Shown piece by piece: positions 1 to 5,962 of a stretch of DNA of 7,239 nucleotides (the stretch's first letter is position 1; every line of letters starts with the position of its first letter). The position numbers and the translations under genes were made by a program. Origin of the DNA: Phycisphaerae bacterium (GTDB taxonomy: Bacteria; Planctomycetota; Phycisphaerae; SM23-33); contig JAUWQU010000185.1 in NCBI GenBank assembly GCA_030610965.1, positions 1 to 7,239 on the forward strand. The letters are read 5' to 3'. Under the pieces are notes generated by a model. That model saw only the letters and a list, made by a program, of their open reading frames with translations, was not told the DNA's origin and searched no databases.

Positions 1-621
1 CATCAGCCCGTTGTGGCCCACGAAGCAGACGAGGTCCGCCTTTCCCCCGGCCTGGATGGAGATGCCGTCGGCGCCCGGGCCCGCCGCAACCGTCCGCTGC
101 AGCGTTCCCGCCGAGGCGGCGATAAACCGCCGCAGCGCCAGCGCCATGTGTGCCCCGTCGTACGCCTCGGCCAGGATGTAGGTTTTCGGCCCGCCGGTCG
201 ATTCGAACACTGCCCGATCCAGCACGGCGGAGGCGTCCGCCGCGTCGCGGGTGATCGTCAAGCCGCCGGCCGGCACTGCCCGCCAATGGCCGCTGCGCGG
301 CAGGAAGGTCTTCACCCCATACATAGCACCCCAGTAGAGGTTGTTTCTCGGGTCCTGCCCGTTGCCGAGGGCATTGGGGACCCGGACGATTCCCTGGTTG
401 GCGTTATCGCACAAGGCCACGAACACGTGGACGACCTTGAACGTCCGCGGCGCCCGCGCCGGCAGCGGCGCGATGGTTGGCGCCTCGGCAACGGCCTTGG
501 CGGGCTGGGTTCCGCGCGGCGGGGTCGGCGGCGGCGCGGGTGCGTCCCGGCCGCACCCGCCGATCAATATAAGACACGCGCCGAGAACCACGATTTGCAG
601 GGCAAGGCAGTCTAGTCTCAT
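1..621 (-). CDS. Putative lipoprotein of unknown function (3' end outside window)
   Basis: The reading frame starts at the ATG at 621 and stays open to the window edge, giving 207 residues with the C-terminus missing. Residues 1-23 form a lipoprotein signal: a hydrophobic stretch (VVLGACLILIGG) ends in a lipobox-like I-G-G-C with Cys23, so lipid attachment in a membrane is likely. A Pro/Ala-rich linker (about 26-58) leads to a folded domain starting at 'FKVVHVFVALCDNANQGIV'. Other recognisable patches are 'ALGNGQDPRNNLYWGAMYGV' (84-103) and, near the cut end, 'ADLVCFVGHNGLM' (195-207). I do not recognise the family by name. The strand followed by G-H-N-G distantly recalls the His motif of caspase/C13-type peptidases, but that is speculation. 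No strong ribosome-binding site is visible. The gene is divergent from the PQQ protein, with about 150 bases between them. Confidence 0.8.
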   Translation of the reverse strand, partial: MRLDCLALQIVVLGACLILIGGCGRDAPAPPPTPPRGTQPAKAVAEAPTIAPLPARAPRTFKVVHVFVALCDNANQGIVRVPNALGNGQDPRNNLYWGAMYGVKTFLPRSGHWRAVPAGGLTITRDAADASAVLDRAVFESTGGPKTYILAEAYDGAHMALALRRFIAASAGTLQRTVAAGPGADGISIQAGGKADLVCFVGHNGLM

Positions 622-717
622 GCTCGACCACGTTACACCCAGAGCCCGCGAATTGGAATCCCCGTCCGGACCGTACCCGAACGCGCGGGCGGCGGTTATA
701 GGATTGACAGTCCTGCG

Positions 718-746
718 GGCCGTCGCGACAGGCATCGCGACGGGCC
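718..746 (+). promoter_or_regulatory. Stem-loop in leader region of the PQQ-propeller gene
   Basis: GTCGCGA (722-728) pairs perfectly with TCGCGAC (735-741) around a 6-base loop. GGCC on the left and GGGCC on the right extend the stem with one bulged base. A second small inverted repeat, TTGTT-CGT-AACAA, follows at 751-763. Both lie just upstream of the ribosome-binding site at 765-768. They could be a leader hairpin, a protein-binding site or a weak terminator. The sequence does not decide between these. Confidence 0.4.
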
Positions 747-773
747 TTGCTTGTTCGTAACAACGGAGCAAGA

Positions 774-2036
774 ATGATGAGCAATGCGATGAAAGCCCTT
801 GCCGTGCTGCTGGCGGCCGCGGCGACGGTGCAGGCAAGCGAAGCCGATGCGAACTGGCCGCAGTTCCGCGGGCCGCGCGGCGACGGGACGACCACCAGCA
901 CATCCCTTCCGCTGACGTGGTCGGAGACGGAAAACGTCGCCTGGAAGACGCCCATCGAGCACCGCGGCTGGTCGTCGCCGGTTATCTGGGGCAAGCAGGT
1001 CTGGATGACCACCGCCACGCCTGACGGCAAGCTGATGTACGCCATCTGCGTCGACGCCGACAGCGGGCGGATCGTCCACAACGTAAAGCTCTTCGAGAAC
1101 GCCAAACCGCAGCCCCGCAACGCGCTGAACAGCTACGCCTCGCCGACGCCGTGCGTCGAGGCCGGTCGGGTGTACGTGCATTTCGGCACGTACGGCACGG
1201 CCTGTGTGGACACGGCCACGGGCAAGACTCTCTGGCAGCGGCGCGATCTGCATTGCGATCACGGCCAGGGGCCCGGTTCGTCGGGCGTGCTGCACGACGG
1301 CAGGCTGTACCTGATCTTCGACGGCATGGACGTGCAGTTCGTCATCGCGCTGGACGCCGCCACGGGCAAGACCGTCTGGAAGTCGCCGCGCAACGTGAAG
1401 TTCCCCAGCCGCAACACCGACCTCCACAAGGCGTATTCCACGCCGCTGCTGATCGACACGCCGGACGGCAAGCAACTCGTGGCCAACGGCGCGGCGTTCT
1501 CGATGGCCTACGACCCGGCCAGCGGTCGGGAGATATGGCGAGTGAACTACCCCGGCGGGTACTCGACGGCATCGCGGCCGGTGGTGGTCGCGGGCCTGGT
1601 GCTGGTCAACTCCGGCTTCAACAGGCCGACGGTTCTGGCCGTCCGCCTCGGCGGCAAGGGCGACGTGACCAAGACGCACGTGGCCTGGTCGCTTGACCGC
1701 GGCGGGGCGAACAAGCCCTCGCCTGCCGTCGTCGCGGGGCTGGTCTATCTGCTGCACGACAGAGGCACGGTCGCCTGCCACGACGGCAAGACGGGCGAGA
1801 ACATCTGGCGAGGCCGGCTCGGGGGAAGCTTTTCCGCCAGCCCGATAGCCGCGCCGGGGAGGATTTACTTCTTCGACGACCGCGGCAAGACCACCGTCAT
1901 CGCTCCCGGCGGCAGCGAGATGAAGGTGCTGGCGACCAACAAGCTCGACGCCGGCTGCATGGCCAGCCCAGCCGTAAGCGGCAACGCAATGTTCGTGCGA
2001 ACAAAGACCCACCTGTACCGCATCGAAAAGCGGTAG
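774..2036 (+). CDS. Secreted PQQ-binding-like beta-propeller protein
   Basis: This 420-residue protein has a Sec signal peptide at residues 1-21 (MKALAVLLAAAATVQA), probably cleaved before SEADAN, so it is exported. The mature part opens with 'WPQFRGPRGDG' (28-38), the usual N-terminal motif of planctomycete PQQ-like/BamB-like propellers. At least five blade motifs of the D-x-x-[TS]-G-[KR]-x-[IVL] type follow: CVDADSGRIVH, CVDTATGKTLWQR, ALDAATGKTVWKS, AYDPASGREIWRV and CHDGKTGENIWRG. In this family such blades build a beta-propeller. Many members have no demonstrated PQQ binding or enzyme activity, so no reaction is assigned. GGAG at 765-768 lies 5 bases from the ATG at 774 and 8 bases from the next ATG at 777, so either can be the start. 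An in-frame upstream start at 747 would put extra residues before the signal peptide and is less likely. The gene stands alone on its strand. Confidence 0.88.
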   Translation: MMSNAMKALAVLLAAAATVQASEADANWPQFRGPRGDGTTTSTSLPLTWSETENVAWKTPIEHRGWSSPVIWGKQVWMTTATPDGKLMYAICVDADSGRIVHNVKLFENAKPQPRNALNSYASPTPCVEAGRVYVHFGTYGTACVDTATGKTLWQRRDLHCDHGQGPGSSGVLHDGRLYLIFDGMDVQFVIALDAATGKTVWKSPRNVKFPSRNTDLHKAYSTPLLIDTPDGKQLVANGAAFSMAYDPASGREIWRVNYPGGYSTASRPVVVAGLVLVNSGFNRPTVLAVRLGGKGDVTKTHVAWSLDRGGANKPSPAVVAGLVYLLHDRGTVACHDGKTGENIWRGRLGGSFSASPIAAPGRIYFFDDRGKTTVIAPGGSEMKVLATNKLDAGCMASPAVSGNAMFVRTKTHLYRIEKR

Positions 2037-2061
2037 CCGGGAGCCAGTAGCCAGTAGCCGG
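2034..2061 (+). repeat. Four tandem heptamers, consensus TAGCCRG
   Basis: Four consecutive 7-base units read TAGCCGG, GAGCCAG, TAGCCAG and TAGCCGG. The first unit contains the TAG stop codon of the PQQ gene, so the array begins exactly at the gene end. A degraded inverted relative lies at 2206-2240. Confidence 0.7.
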
Positions 2062-2094
2062 TGGGCGGGCGGCCACCAAAACCACAGCGCATGA

Positions 2095-2111
2095 AAGGGC
2101 CCAATGCCCTT
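2095..2111 (+). terminator. Hairpin after the PQQ gene, possible weak terminator
   Basis: AAGGGC (2095-2100) pairs perfectly with GCCCTT (2106-2111) around CCAAT, about 60 bases after the PQQ stop codon. No T-tract follows, so intrinsic termination is uncertain. The rest of 2062-2205 shows only short inverted repeats, such as AGGCA/TGCCT at 2186-2201, and no convincing gene. Confidence 0.3.
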
Positions 2112-2205
2112 GAGATTGAGGGAATTGGGTCGCGGTTGCGCTTAACGGGCGCCTAAGCCCTGCTCGCCGAAGCGAACAGGCCGATAGGCAGTCAAATGCC
2201 TGTCA

Positions 2206-2240
2206 CCGACTACCGGCGACTGGCTACCAGTTGCCAGGCT
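2206..2240 (-). repeat. Degenerate inverted heptamer array after the portal remnant
   Basis: Read on the plus strand the units are CCGACTA, CCGGCGA, CTGGCTA, CCAGTTG and CCAGGCT. On the minus strand they become TAGTCGG, TCGCCGG, TAGCCAG and so on, which are variants of the TAGCCRG unit at 2034-2061. The array reaches the stop codon of the portal remnant (TAA, minus strand 2242-2240). Each of the two convergent genes therefore ends in an array of the same family. Confidence 0.5.
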
Positions 2241-2827
2241 TACTTGCCGCCGTACTGCTTATCCCACTCGGCGAGGGTCTTGGTCAGCGAGTCGCAGACC
2301 TCGCCGATCTGGCGATTGCGTCCGCCGGCGCCTGCGGCGACCTTCTTCTGGCATCCTCGCAGGGCCTCGATTAGGCGAACATCCAGCTTGACCGGCGAGC
2401 GGAGTTTGTCGTTGTTGGCCAGGAGGGCGAACGGTTCGCCGTCCTGCGCACAGGCCTGCCGCATGGTGCGGAGTTTCTCGGGCAGGCCGACAGCCTTGGC
2501 CCATCGTGCGAACTCGGCCTCGATGGTCCGGTTGGCCTTGGCGCTGTCGGCGAGCGTCTGGAGCCGCGGCCCGGTGCCGATCACGTCGTTGGCCAGTGTG
2601 AGCACGATCCCGCGGGCGTAGGAGTTGTTGGCGACTTCGTACCGGGCACGGTTGCGGAGCGTCCGCCGCACGTCCGGCGCGGCCGCGGCGTCGGCCGAGA
2701 GATAGTCGGCGTTGGCCCAGTGCTTGCGGTTGTCCGGCGTAGTCTGCGCGGCATCGAACTTCGCCCGCACCAGCAGCAGGCCGGCCGCTTGCACCTTCTT
2801 CCGCTTTGACCAGGGCCACAGTCCCAT
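2240..2827 (-). CDS. Truncated, chimeric lambda-type phage portal protein
   Basis: This 195-residue product matches the N-terminal third of a lambda-family portal protein. Portals form the ring at the capsid vertex through which DNA enters. The hallmark is residues 60-90, with 'RARYEVANNSYARGI' and 'NDVIGTGPRLQ', followed by the 'ACAQDGEPF' stretch at 125-133 and 'KLDVRLIEA' at 148-156. Family members are usually around 500 residues. Here the portal-like sequence stops near residue 156, where the family normally continues E-A-D, and passes in frame into a different tail (157-195, 'LRGCQKK' to 'LAEWDKQYGGK'). The simplest reading is an internal deletion that joined the portal start to the end of a downstream head gene. 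The start ATG is three bases after the stop of the small upstream gene, which suggests translational coupling. It is probably non-functional as a portal. Confidence 0.75.
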   Translation of the reverse strand: MGLWPWSKRKKVQAAGLLLVRAKFDAAQTTPDNRKHWANADYLSADAAAAPDVRRTLRNRARYEVANNSYARGIVLTLANDVIGTGPRLQTLADSAKANRTIEAEFARWAKAVGLPEKLRTMRQACAQDGEPFALLANNDKLRSPVKLDVRLIEALRGCQKKVAAGAGGRNRQIGEVCDSLTKTLAEWDKQYGGK

Positions 2828-2830
2828 AGG

Positions 2831-3031
2831 TTACACCGTTCCCGGCGGCACGATCTTGACGCGGGTAAACCCCTTGGCCGGGTTCCTCTGCATGGCTGCC
2901 TTGCCGGCCAGGTACTTGTCCGCGGCGATCTGGTCCGGCAGCGGATGCTGCTGCGCCGTCAGGCCGTCGGACGTGACCTGCCTGGGTCCCGCCGCGTTTT
3001 GCTCAATCGTGCTGTCCAAATCTTCCGCCAT
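2831..3031 (-). CDS. Small phage protein in the gpW head-joining position
   Basis: The gene encodes 66 residues starting MAEDLDSTIEQNAAG, with the notable stretches 'SDGLTAQQHPLPDQIAADKY' and 'GFTRVKIVPPGTV'. It lies directly before the portal gene with a three-base gap. That is where lambda-type phages keep the small head-tail joining gene (gpW, about 68 residues). Position and size support a gpW-like role; sequence similarity to lambda gpW itself is weak by eye. I chose the ATG at 3031 because everything further upstream in this frame is the translation of a tRNA gene ('VAHTHEVAGSSPAPAI'). No Shine-Dalgarno sequence exists, since the tRNA body fills that space and ends two bases before the ATG. 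Confidence 0.6.
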   Translation of the reverse strand: MAEDLDSTIEQNAAGPRQVTSDGLTAQQHPLPDQIAADKYLAGKAAMQRNPAKGFTRVKIVPPGTV

Positions 3032-3033
3032 AA

Positions 3034-3105
3034 TCGCGGGAGCCGGACTCGAACCGGCGACCTCGTGGGTATGGGCCACGCGAGCTGCCGCTGCTCCATC
3101 CCGCT
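3034..3105 (-). tRNA. Initiator-like tRNA-Met (anticodon CAT), atypical
   Basis: The minus strand folds into a complete 72-base cloverleaf. Acceptor positions 2-7 (GCGGGA) pair with TCCCGC. T8 and G9 follow, then the D-arm GAGC/GCTC with loop AGCGGCA. The anticodon stem is CGTGG/CCACG with loop CCCATAC, and the variable loop is AGGTC. The T-arm is GCCGG/CCGGC with loop TTCGAGT, and the discriminator is A. Much of it matches bacterial tRNA-fMet: UG-GAGC at the D-arm, an A11-U24 pair, two of the three G-C pairs at the bottom of the anticodon stem, and an unpaired position 1-72 (A1 opposite G72 instead of C1-A72). The oddities are C at position 33 where U is nearly universal, C38, and TTA in place of an encoded CCA. 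It may be a functional gene or a transferred, decaying copy. It sits inside phage-derived genes and abuts the next start codon. Confidence 0.72.
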
Positions 3106-3110
3106 GTATG

Positions 3111-3126
3111 CCCGGCCGAAGCCGGG
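3111..3126 (-). other. Stable UUCG hairpin just upstream of the tRNA
   Basis: On the minus strand CCCGGC-TTCG-GCCGGG forms a perfect 6-bp stem closed by a C(UUCG)G tetraloop, one of the most stable RNA loops known. It lies five bases before the tRNA 5' end, where it could affect 5' processing or protect the upstream fragment. Confidence 0.5.
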
Positions 3127-3146
3127 GCCAACCAGTCGCACGTGCC

Positions 3147-3186
3147 AAAAGAAAAGGCCGCTCGGGTGTTCGGCCCCGAACGGCCT
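3147..3186 (-). terminator. Strong intrinsic terminator on the minus strand
   Basis: On the minus strand AGGCCGTTCGGG (3186-3175) pairs with CCCGAGCGGCCT (3166-3155). This makes a 12-bp stem with a single G-U wobble around an 8-base loop, followed at once by TTTTCTTTT (3155-3147). This is a textbook Rho-independent terminator. It ends leftward transcripts entering from the right and separates them from the tRNA and phage genes. No minus-strand gene is apparent directly before it, so it may end a small RNA or be left over from the terminase transcript. Confidence 0.75.
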
Positions 3187-3200
3187 GTGTTCTATGGCTT

Positions 3201-3223
3201 CGCGCCGGGGATCAGCCGGCGCG
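3201..3223 (-). other. Perfect 8-bp GC hairpin next to the terminator
   Basis: CGCGCCGG (3201-3208) and CCGGCGCG (3216-3223) form a perfect inverted repeat with a 7-base loop. On the minus strand it comes 14 bases before the terminator stem, so the two could be the 3' part of one structured RNA. Confidence 0.4.
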
Positions 3224-3419
3224 CCGCGCGTTCTGATTGTCAGACCCGACAGTACCACCCCAACCAACTGCGCCCAAACACAATCATCCCCGCAATGCCA
3301 AATTGTTACGCATGTGTACTTCCGGCTTCCTTCGAATGAGCCAATGATGCCCAGTTCAAAAAAAGCTCTACAGAAGGACTAGCTTCGAAGCCTGGCCCTT
3401 AGTAGAATCAACGCTCATC

Positions 3420-3437
3420 AGGCCGCGGAGGCGGCCT
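3420..3437 (+). promoter_or_regulatory. Hairpin upstream of the membrane-protein gene
   Basis: AGGCCGC (3420-3426) and GCGGCCT (3431-3437) form a perfect 7-bp stem with loop GGAG, 33 bases before the start codon at 3471. The stretch 3224-3419 is non-coding and already AT-richer than the region before it. It contains a TAGAAT at 3403-3408 that could be a -10 box, but no matching -35 is seen. Confidence 0.35.
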
Positions 3438-3470
3438 ACAGGTGACACGATTGGGGATAAGGAGCGCAAG

Positions 3471-4814
3471 ATGCCGGATAGCGGAAGAGACATCAAGAAT
3501 CCGTTCACGGCTTATGACATTTTTGGCAATGTATTTCCAGGCGCAGTCTTCCTAGCGGCCCTTTACCTTTACGACCGCATCTTTGGGACAGTAACGCTGT
3601 CTAGTTCGATCGGCAAAGCGATATCTACTCCGGATATATCCAAGTGGCTGGAGTTTGGCCTCGTCGCGATTCTCGACTTGATTGTCGTTTATACCTTGGG
3701 GCATTTGATCGCAGCCCTTAGTTCCGCCTTTGTTGATCGCATGTTAATGGACAGAGTGCATGGGTATCCGTACAAACGCTTGTTTTTTGGGGTACTGACT
3801 GTCGGATGGACAGGGGAAGTGAAGCAAGTGTTCATAAAGGCGGCAAGATGTCTTTTCAATACACTGTTCTTGGTCGCTATCTTCTTCGCACCCCTCATTT
3901 CTTTCTCCTTCTGGATGGGCCTAATAGTGAGCAGCACTTTGATTCTACTCATTATCATGCTGGTCTTTATGCTGACTACTGGCCAGATCGCCCGCGCTTT
4001 CGTCCGCAAATATGAAGACTCGATCCCAAAGGACGACCGAAAGCCATTTAAGGAACTTCGGATGAGATTGGTCCTTGACAAGGCCTTGCATCATCAAAGC
4101 CCTTATCGTCCGTCGAATAGGCGTGAATCTCGCGAGCGTCACAAGCGATTGAAAAAGGGATTGCCCGACACACGGTGGGATCGCCTCATTAGGGCTCTCA
4201 GGCTTCGATATTGGCGCATGATGCGCGTGATTCTGCCGTTTGCGGGAGCACTGGCGTGTCAGTTGGAAAGGGTTTTCACGCTCGTCGAAGACTTCTTCTT
4301 CTCGCTATTTCGTCTGAAAACCCCGTTCCCGAAGAGCTTCCAAGATGCATTCATAAATAGATTTGAGGAGGTCTTCGTTCCCTTGACGGCGCAAGGTATG
4401 GAGACGAATCTGTTCTGGCTGCCTGCAATTCATGTGTGCCAAAAAGACCAGGCAAATCGCGGAATTATCCAGCAAGCCTTCAACTTATATAGTTTTCTTC
4501 GAAACATGATGATGGCATCATACATTCTTGCCGTCTACTCCATGTTCGTGCATGTATTCGCGGGTAAGCACTTTGTAGAAAAGTACATCGTACCATACTA
4601 TTGGTGGGCTGGGCTGACGGTGATATGTGCATTGATATTCCAAGTGCGATATCTGAACGTCTATCATAATTGGTACACCAAGCACGTATTTCGGACGTTC
4701 ATGCTAACATCTCAGAGAACTCCAGATCGTTCTGGCAAGGACGGGAATCCCAGTGAAAGCAACGGAACGGGTTTGGAGTCCGGAAGGACAGAAGATAGGA
4801 TTACGGATGGATGA
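3471..4814 (+). CDS. Multi-pass membrane protein of unknown function, low GC
   Basis: This 447-residue integral membrane protein is one I cannot name. It begins with a short soluble segment, then 'NPFTAYDIFGNVFPGAVFLA' (10-29), which enters the first membrane segment (about 18-38). Further hydrophobic segments lie at about 62-85, two at 130-170, and two near 345-363 and 373-392. A long basic soluble region (about 175-340) separates the two groups. 'LGHLIAALSSAFVDR' (76-90), 'NLYSFLRN' (338-345) and 'YLNVYHNWYTKHVFRTF' (394-410) look like conserved patches, and the tail after 412 is polar and probably disordered. AAGGAG at 3459-3464 is a good ribosome-binding site six bases before the ATG. GC is lower than the surroundings: 26 of 60 bases at 4501-4560, against 45 of 60 at 5401-5460. 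It runs opposite to the phage genes and its stop lies 14 bases from theirs, so it looks acquired separately. Proteins of this general plan occur in accessory and defence regions, but that is only a hint. Confidence 0.85.
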   Translation: MPDSGRDIKNPFTAYDIFGNVFPGAVFLAALYLYDRIFGTVTLSSSIGKAISTPDISKWLEFGLVAILDLIVVYTLGHLIAALSSAFVDRMLMDRVHGYPYKRLFFGVLTVGWTGEVKQVFIKAARCLFNTLFLVAIFFAPLISFSFWMGLIVSSTLILLIIMLVFMLTTGQIARAFVRKYEDSIPKDDRKPFKELRMRLVLDKALHHQSPYRPSNRRESRERHKRLKKGLPDTRWDRLIRALRLRYWRMMRVILPFAGALACQLERVFTLVEDFFFSLFRLKTPFPKSFQDAFINRFEEVFVPLTAQGMETNLFWLPAIHVCQKDQANRGIIQQAFNLYSFLRNMMMASYILAVYSMFVHVFAGKHFVEKYIVPYYWWAGLTVICALIFQVRYLNVYHNWYTKHVFRTFMLTSQRTPDRSGKDGNPSESNGTGLESGRTEDRITDG

Positions 4815-4828
4815 CCCCTTTGTCTTGG

Positions 4829-5815
4829 CTATCTTGGGCTTTCTCGGGCCCCGTTTCTCCGTAGATCATCCTGCGTGTATCGCTTCCTCTGCCGGCTGGT
4901 TGCGGATTGGCCAGTGGCTTTTACGCCGGCCACGGAGGCGGCGACGGCGCAGCCGACGAGGCAGTCGAGCCAATGGTTGTCGGGCTTGGACGGCTTGGCC
5001 CGCCATTCGTGGACAGTCCGGCCATAGCCTTCGGTGACGACGTAGCTTTCGGCGTCGGCGACGTGCTCGGCAAAGAGCCGGTGCTGCTCGGGCTTCTTGC
5101 CGAACAGGGACAGCGCCCCGTGGTCGCCAGCGATAGTGGCGAGCCGGGCATGCACGAAGCTCTTCCAGGAGTTGGCGTCGAACGCCACGTGCCGGAACTC
5201 GCTCGACCGCGACACGTTCGGGATGTACCAGTTGTGTCCGTGGCGCTCGCCAGGCCGGCGGGTGTAGGCGGCCATCGGCTTGTTGCCGGCCTTCAGGCCC
5301 ATGCCCTTCGACAGCAACACGGCCGGGCCTGCCTTGATTGCAACGGCATTGCACACGCCCGGCAGATAGCCGGAGTCGATCAGCAGCCGCTCGATGTGCA
5401 GGGCCGCGCCGTCCGTCCGCTCCCACGGCCGGGCGAGCAATTCCGCGGCCAGTTTCTCCAGGCCGGCCTGGATGGCGCCTTCCTTGCCGGCCCCGCGGAA
5501 TGACGCGGCCAGCGTGTGCGTCGAGTCCCGCAAGGTGAAGTACTGCCGCTTCTGGTCCGGGAATGTGCCGTAGTCGATGACGTAGCCGGTGAAGTCCTCC
5601 TCCCACGCGCAGACGCACCAGTACAGCAGCTTGTCATGCATGTCGATGAAGGCGGTGATCCGCGTGGCAGCCTGGGGCACCTGACCCCGCGGCCGGCCGG
5701 TGATCTTCTCGGCAACCTGGTCGGCGGTGAGGCGTTCGTCGGCGAACTGTTCGGCCGCGGGTTCGCTTTGATACTCGGCGGCAAAGGCTTCCTCGTCCCG
5801 GAGCTTGAGGTTCAT
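4829..5815 (-). CDS. Phage terminase large subunit, GpA type, nuclease domain only
   Basis: The product is 328 residues from the ATG at 5815 and corresponds to the C-terminal half of GpA-family terminases, which cut concatemeric DNA during packaging. Seen in order are 'MNLKLRDEEAFAAEYQSEP' at the start, then 'AFIDMHDKLLYWCV' and 'GYVIDYGTFPDQ' (about residues 54-88). 'HIERLLIDSGY' and 'KPDNHWLDCLVGCAVAAS' (277-294) follow. The acidic residues in AFID, LLID and HWLD are candidates for the metal-binding triad of the RNase H-like nuclease fold. The N-terminal ATPase with its Walker motifs, which should add some 300 residues, is absent. Family-like sequence seems to begin about four codons before this ATG (V-Q-H-A-M-N), and the open frame continues to 5953 with unrelated residues, so the break is near 5828. 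A GGAGG (plus 5829-5833) lies 13 bases before the ATG, with an inverted repeat between. A packaging motor cannot work without the ATPase, so this is a remnant or a reused nuclease domain. Confidence 0.78.
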   Translation of the reverse strand: MNLKLRDEEAFAAEYQSEPAAEQFADERLTADQVAEKITGRPRGQVPQAATRITAFIDMHDKLLYWCVCAWEEDFTGYVIDYGTFPDQKRQYFTLRDSTHTLAASFRGAGKEGAIQAGLEKLAAELLARPWERTDGAALHIERLLIDSGYLPGVCNAVAIKAGPAVLLSKGMGLKAGNKPMAAYTRRPGERHGHNWYIPNVSRSSEFRHVAFDANSWKSFVHARLATIAGDHGALSLFGKKPEQHRLFAEHVADAESYVVTEGYGRTVHEWRAKPSKPDNHWLDCLVGCAVAASVAGVKATGQSATSRQRKRYTQDDLRRNGARESPR

Positions 5816-5830
5816 GGCGTGCTGCACGCC
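5816..5830 (-). repeat. Perfect inverted repeat at the terminase break point
   Basis: GGCGTGC-T-GCACGCC is a 7-bp inverted repeat with a one-base centre. It lies directly against the ATG at 5815 and just after a GGAGG on the minus strand, exactly where similarity to terminases ends. It could fold between ribosome-binding site and start codon, or mark the deletion joint. Confidence 0.4.
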
Positions 5831-5889
5831 TCCGCGACACGTTGGGGTGGTTTGCCGGGATCGGCCCTGGCGGGGCTGGGGAATGTAGG

Positions 5890-5936
5890 CACGAGTGAAA
5901 CGCCGCGGCCGCGCGCGGCAGCCAGCGAAACTCGTG
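5890..5936. repeat. Large nested inverted repeat (cruciform-type)
   Basis: CACGAGT (5890-5896) pairs with ACTCGTG (5930-5936). Inside it GCCGCG (5902-5907) pairs with CGCGGC (5914-5919). The two stems nest to form a single long hairpin in non-coding DNA between the terminase remnant and rplI. Confidence 0.5.
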
Positions 5937-5962
5937 GAGCAGGAGTTGCCCACTTAGCATAT

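Noticed and set aside
695..700. TATAAC on the minus strand as a -10 box for the lipoprotein gene
   Set aside because: No -35 match lies at proper spacing, so it is not listed as a promoter.
704..709. Perfect TTGACA as a -35 box for the PQQ gene
   Set aside because: No -10-like sequence occurs 16-19 bases downstream; that space is GC-rich and forms the hairpin at 718-746.
696..2012. Long minus-strand open frame opposite the PQQ gene
   Set aside because: It is a GC-driven antisense frame with Arg/Gly/Val-biased, non-protein-like sequence; the plus-strand propeller accounts for the region.
3034..3060. tRNA 3' end as an integration site with a second att copy
   Set aside because: No second copy of the T-arm/acceptor sequence and no integrase gene is visible in the window.
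3032..3148. Extension of the small phage protein upstream to 3148 (105 residues)
   Set aside because: The extra residues are the translation of the tRNA gene and its upstream hairpin, and the start would be TTG.
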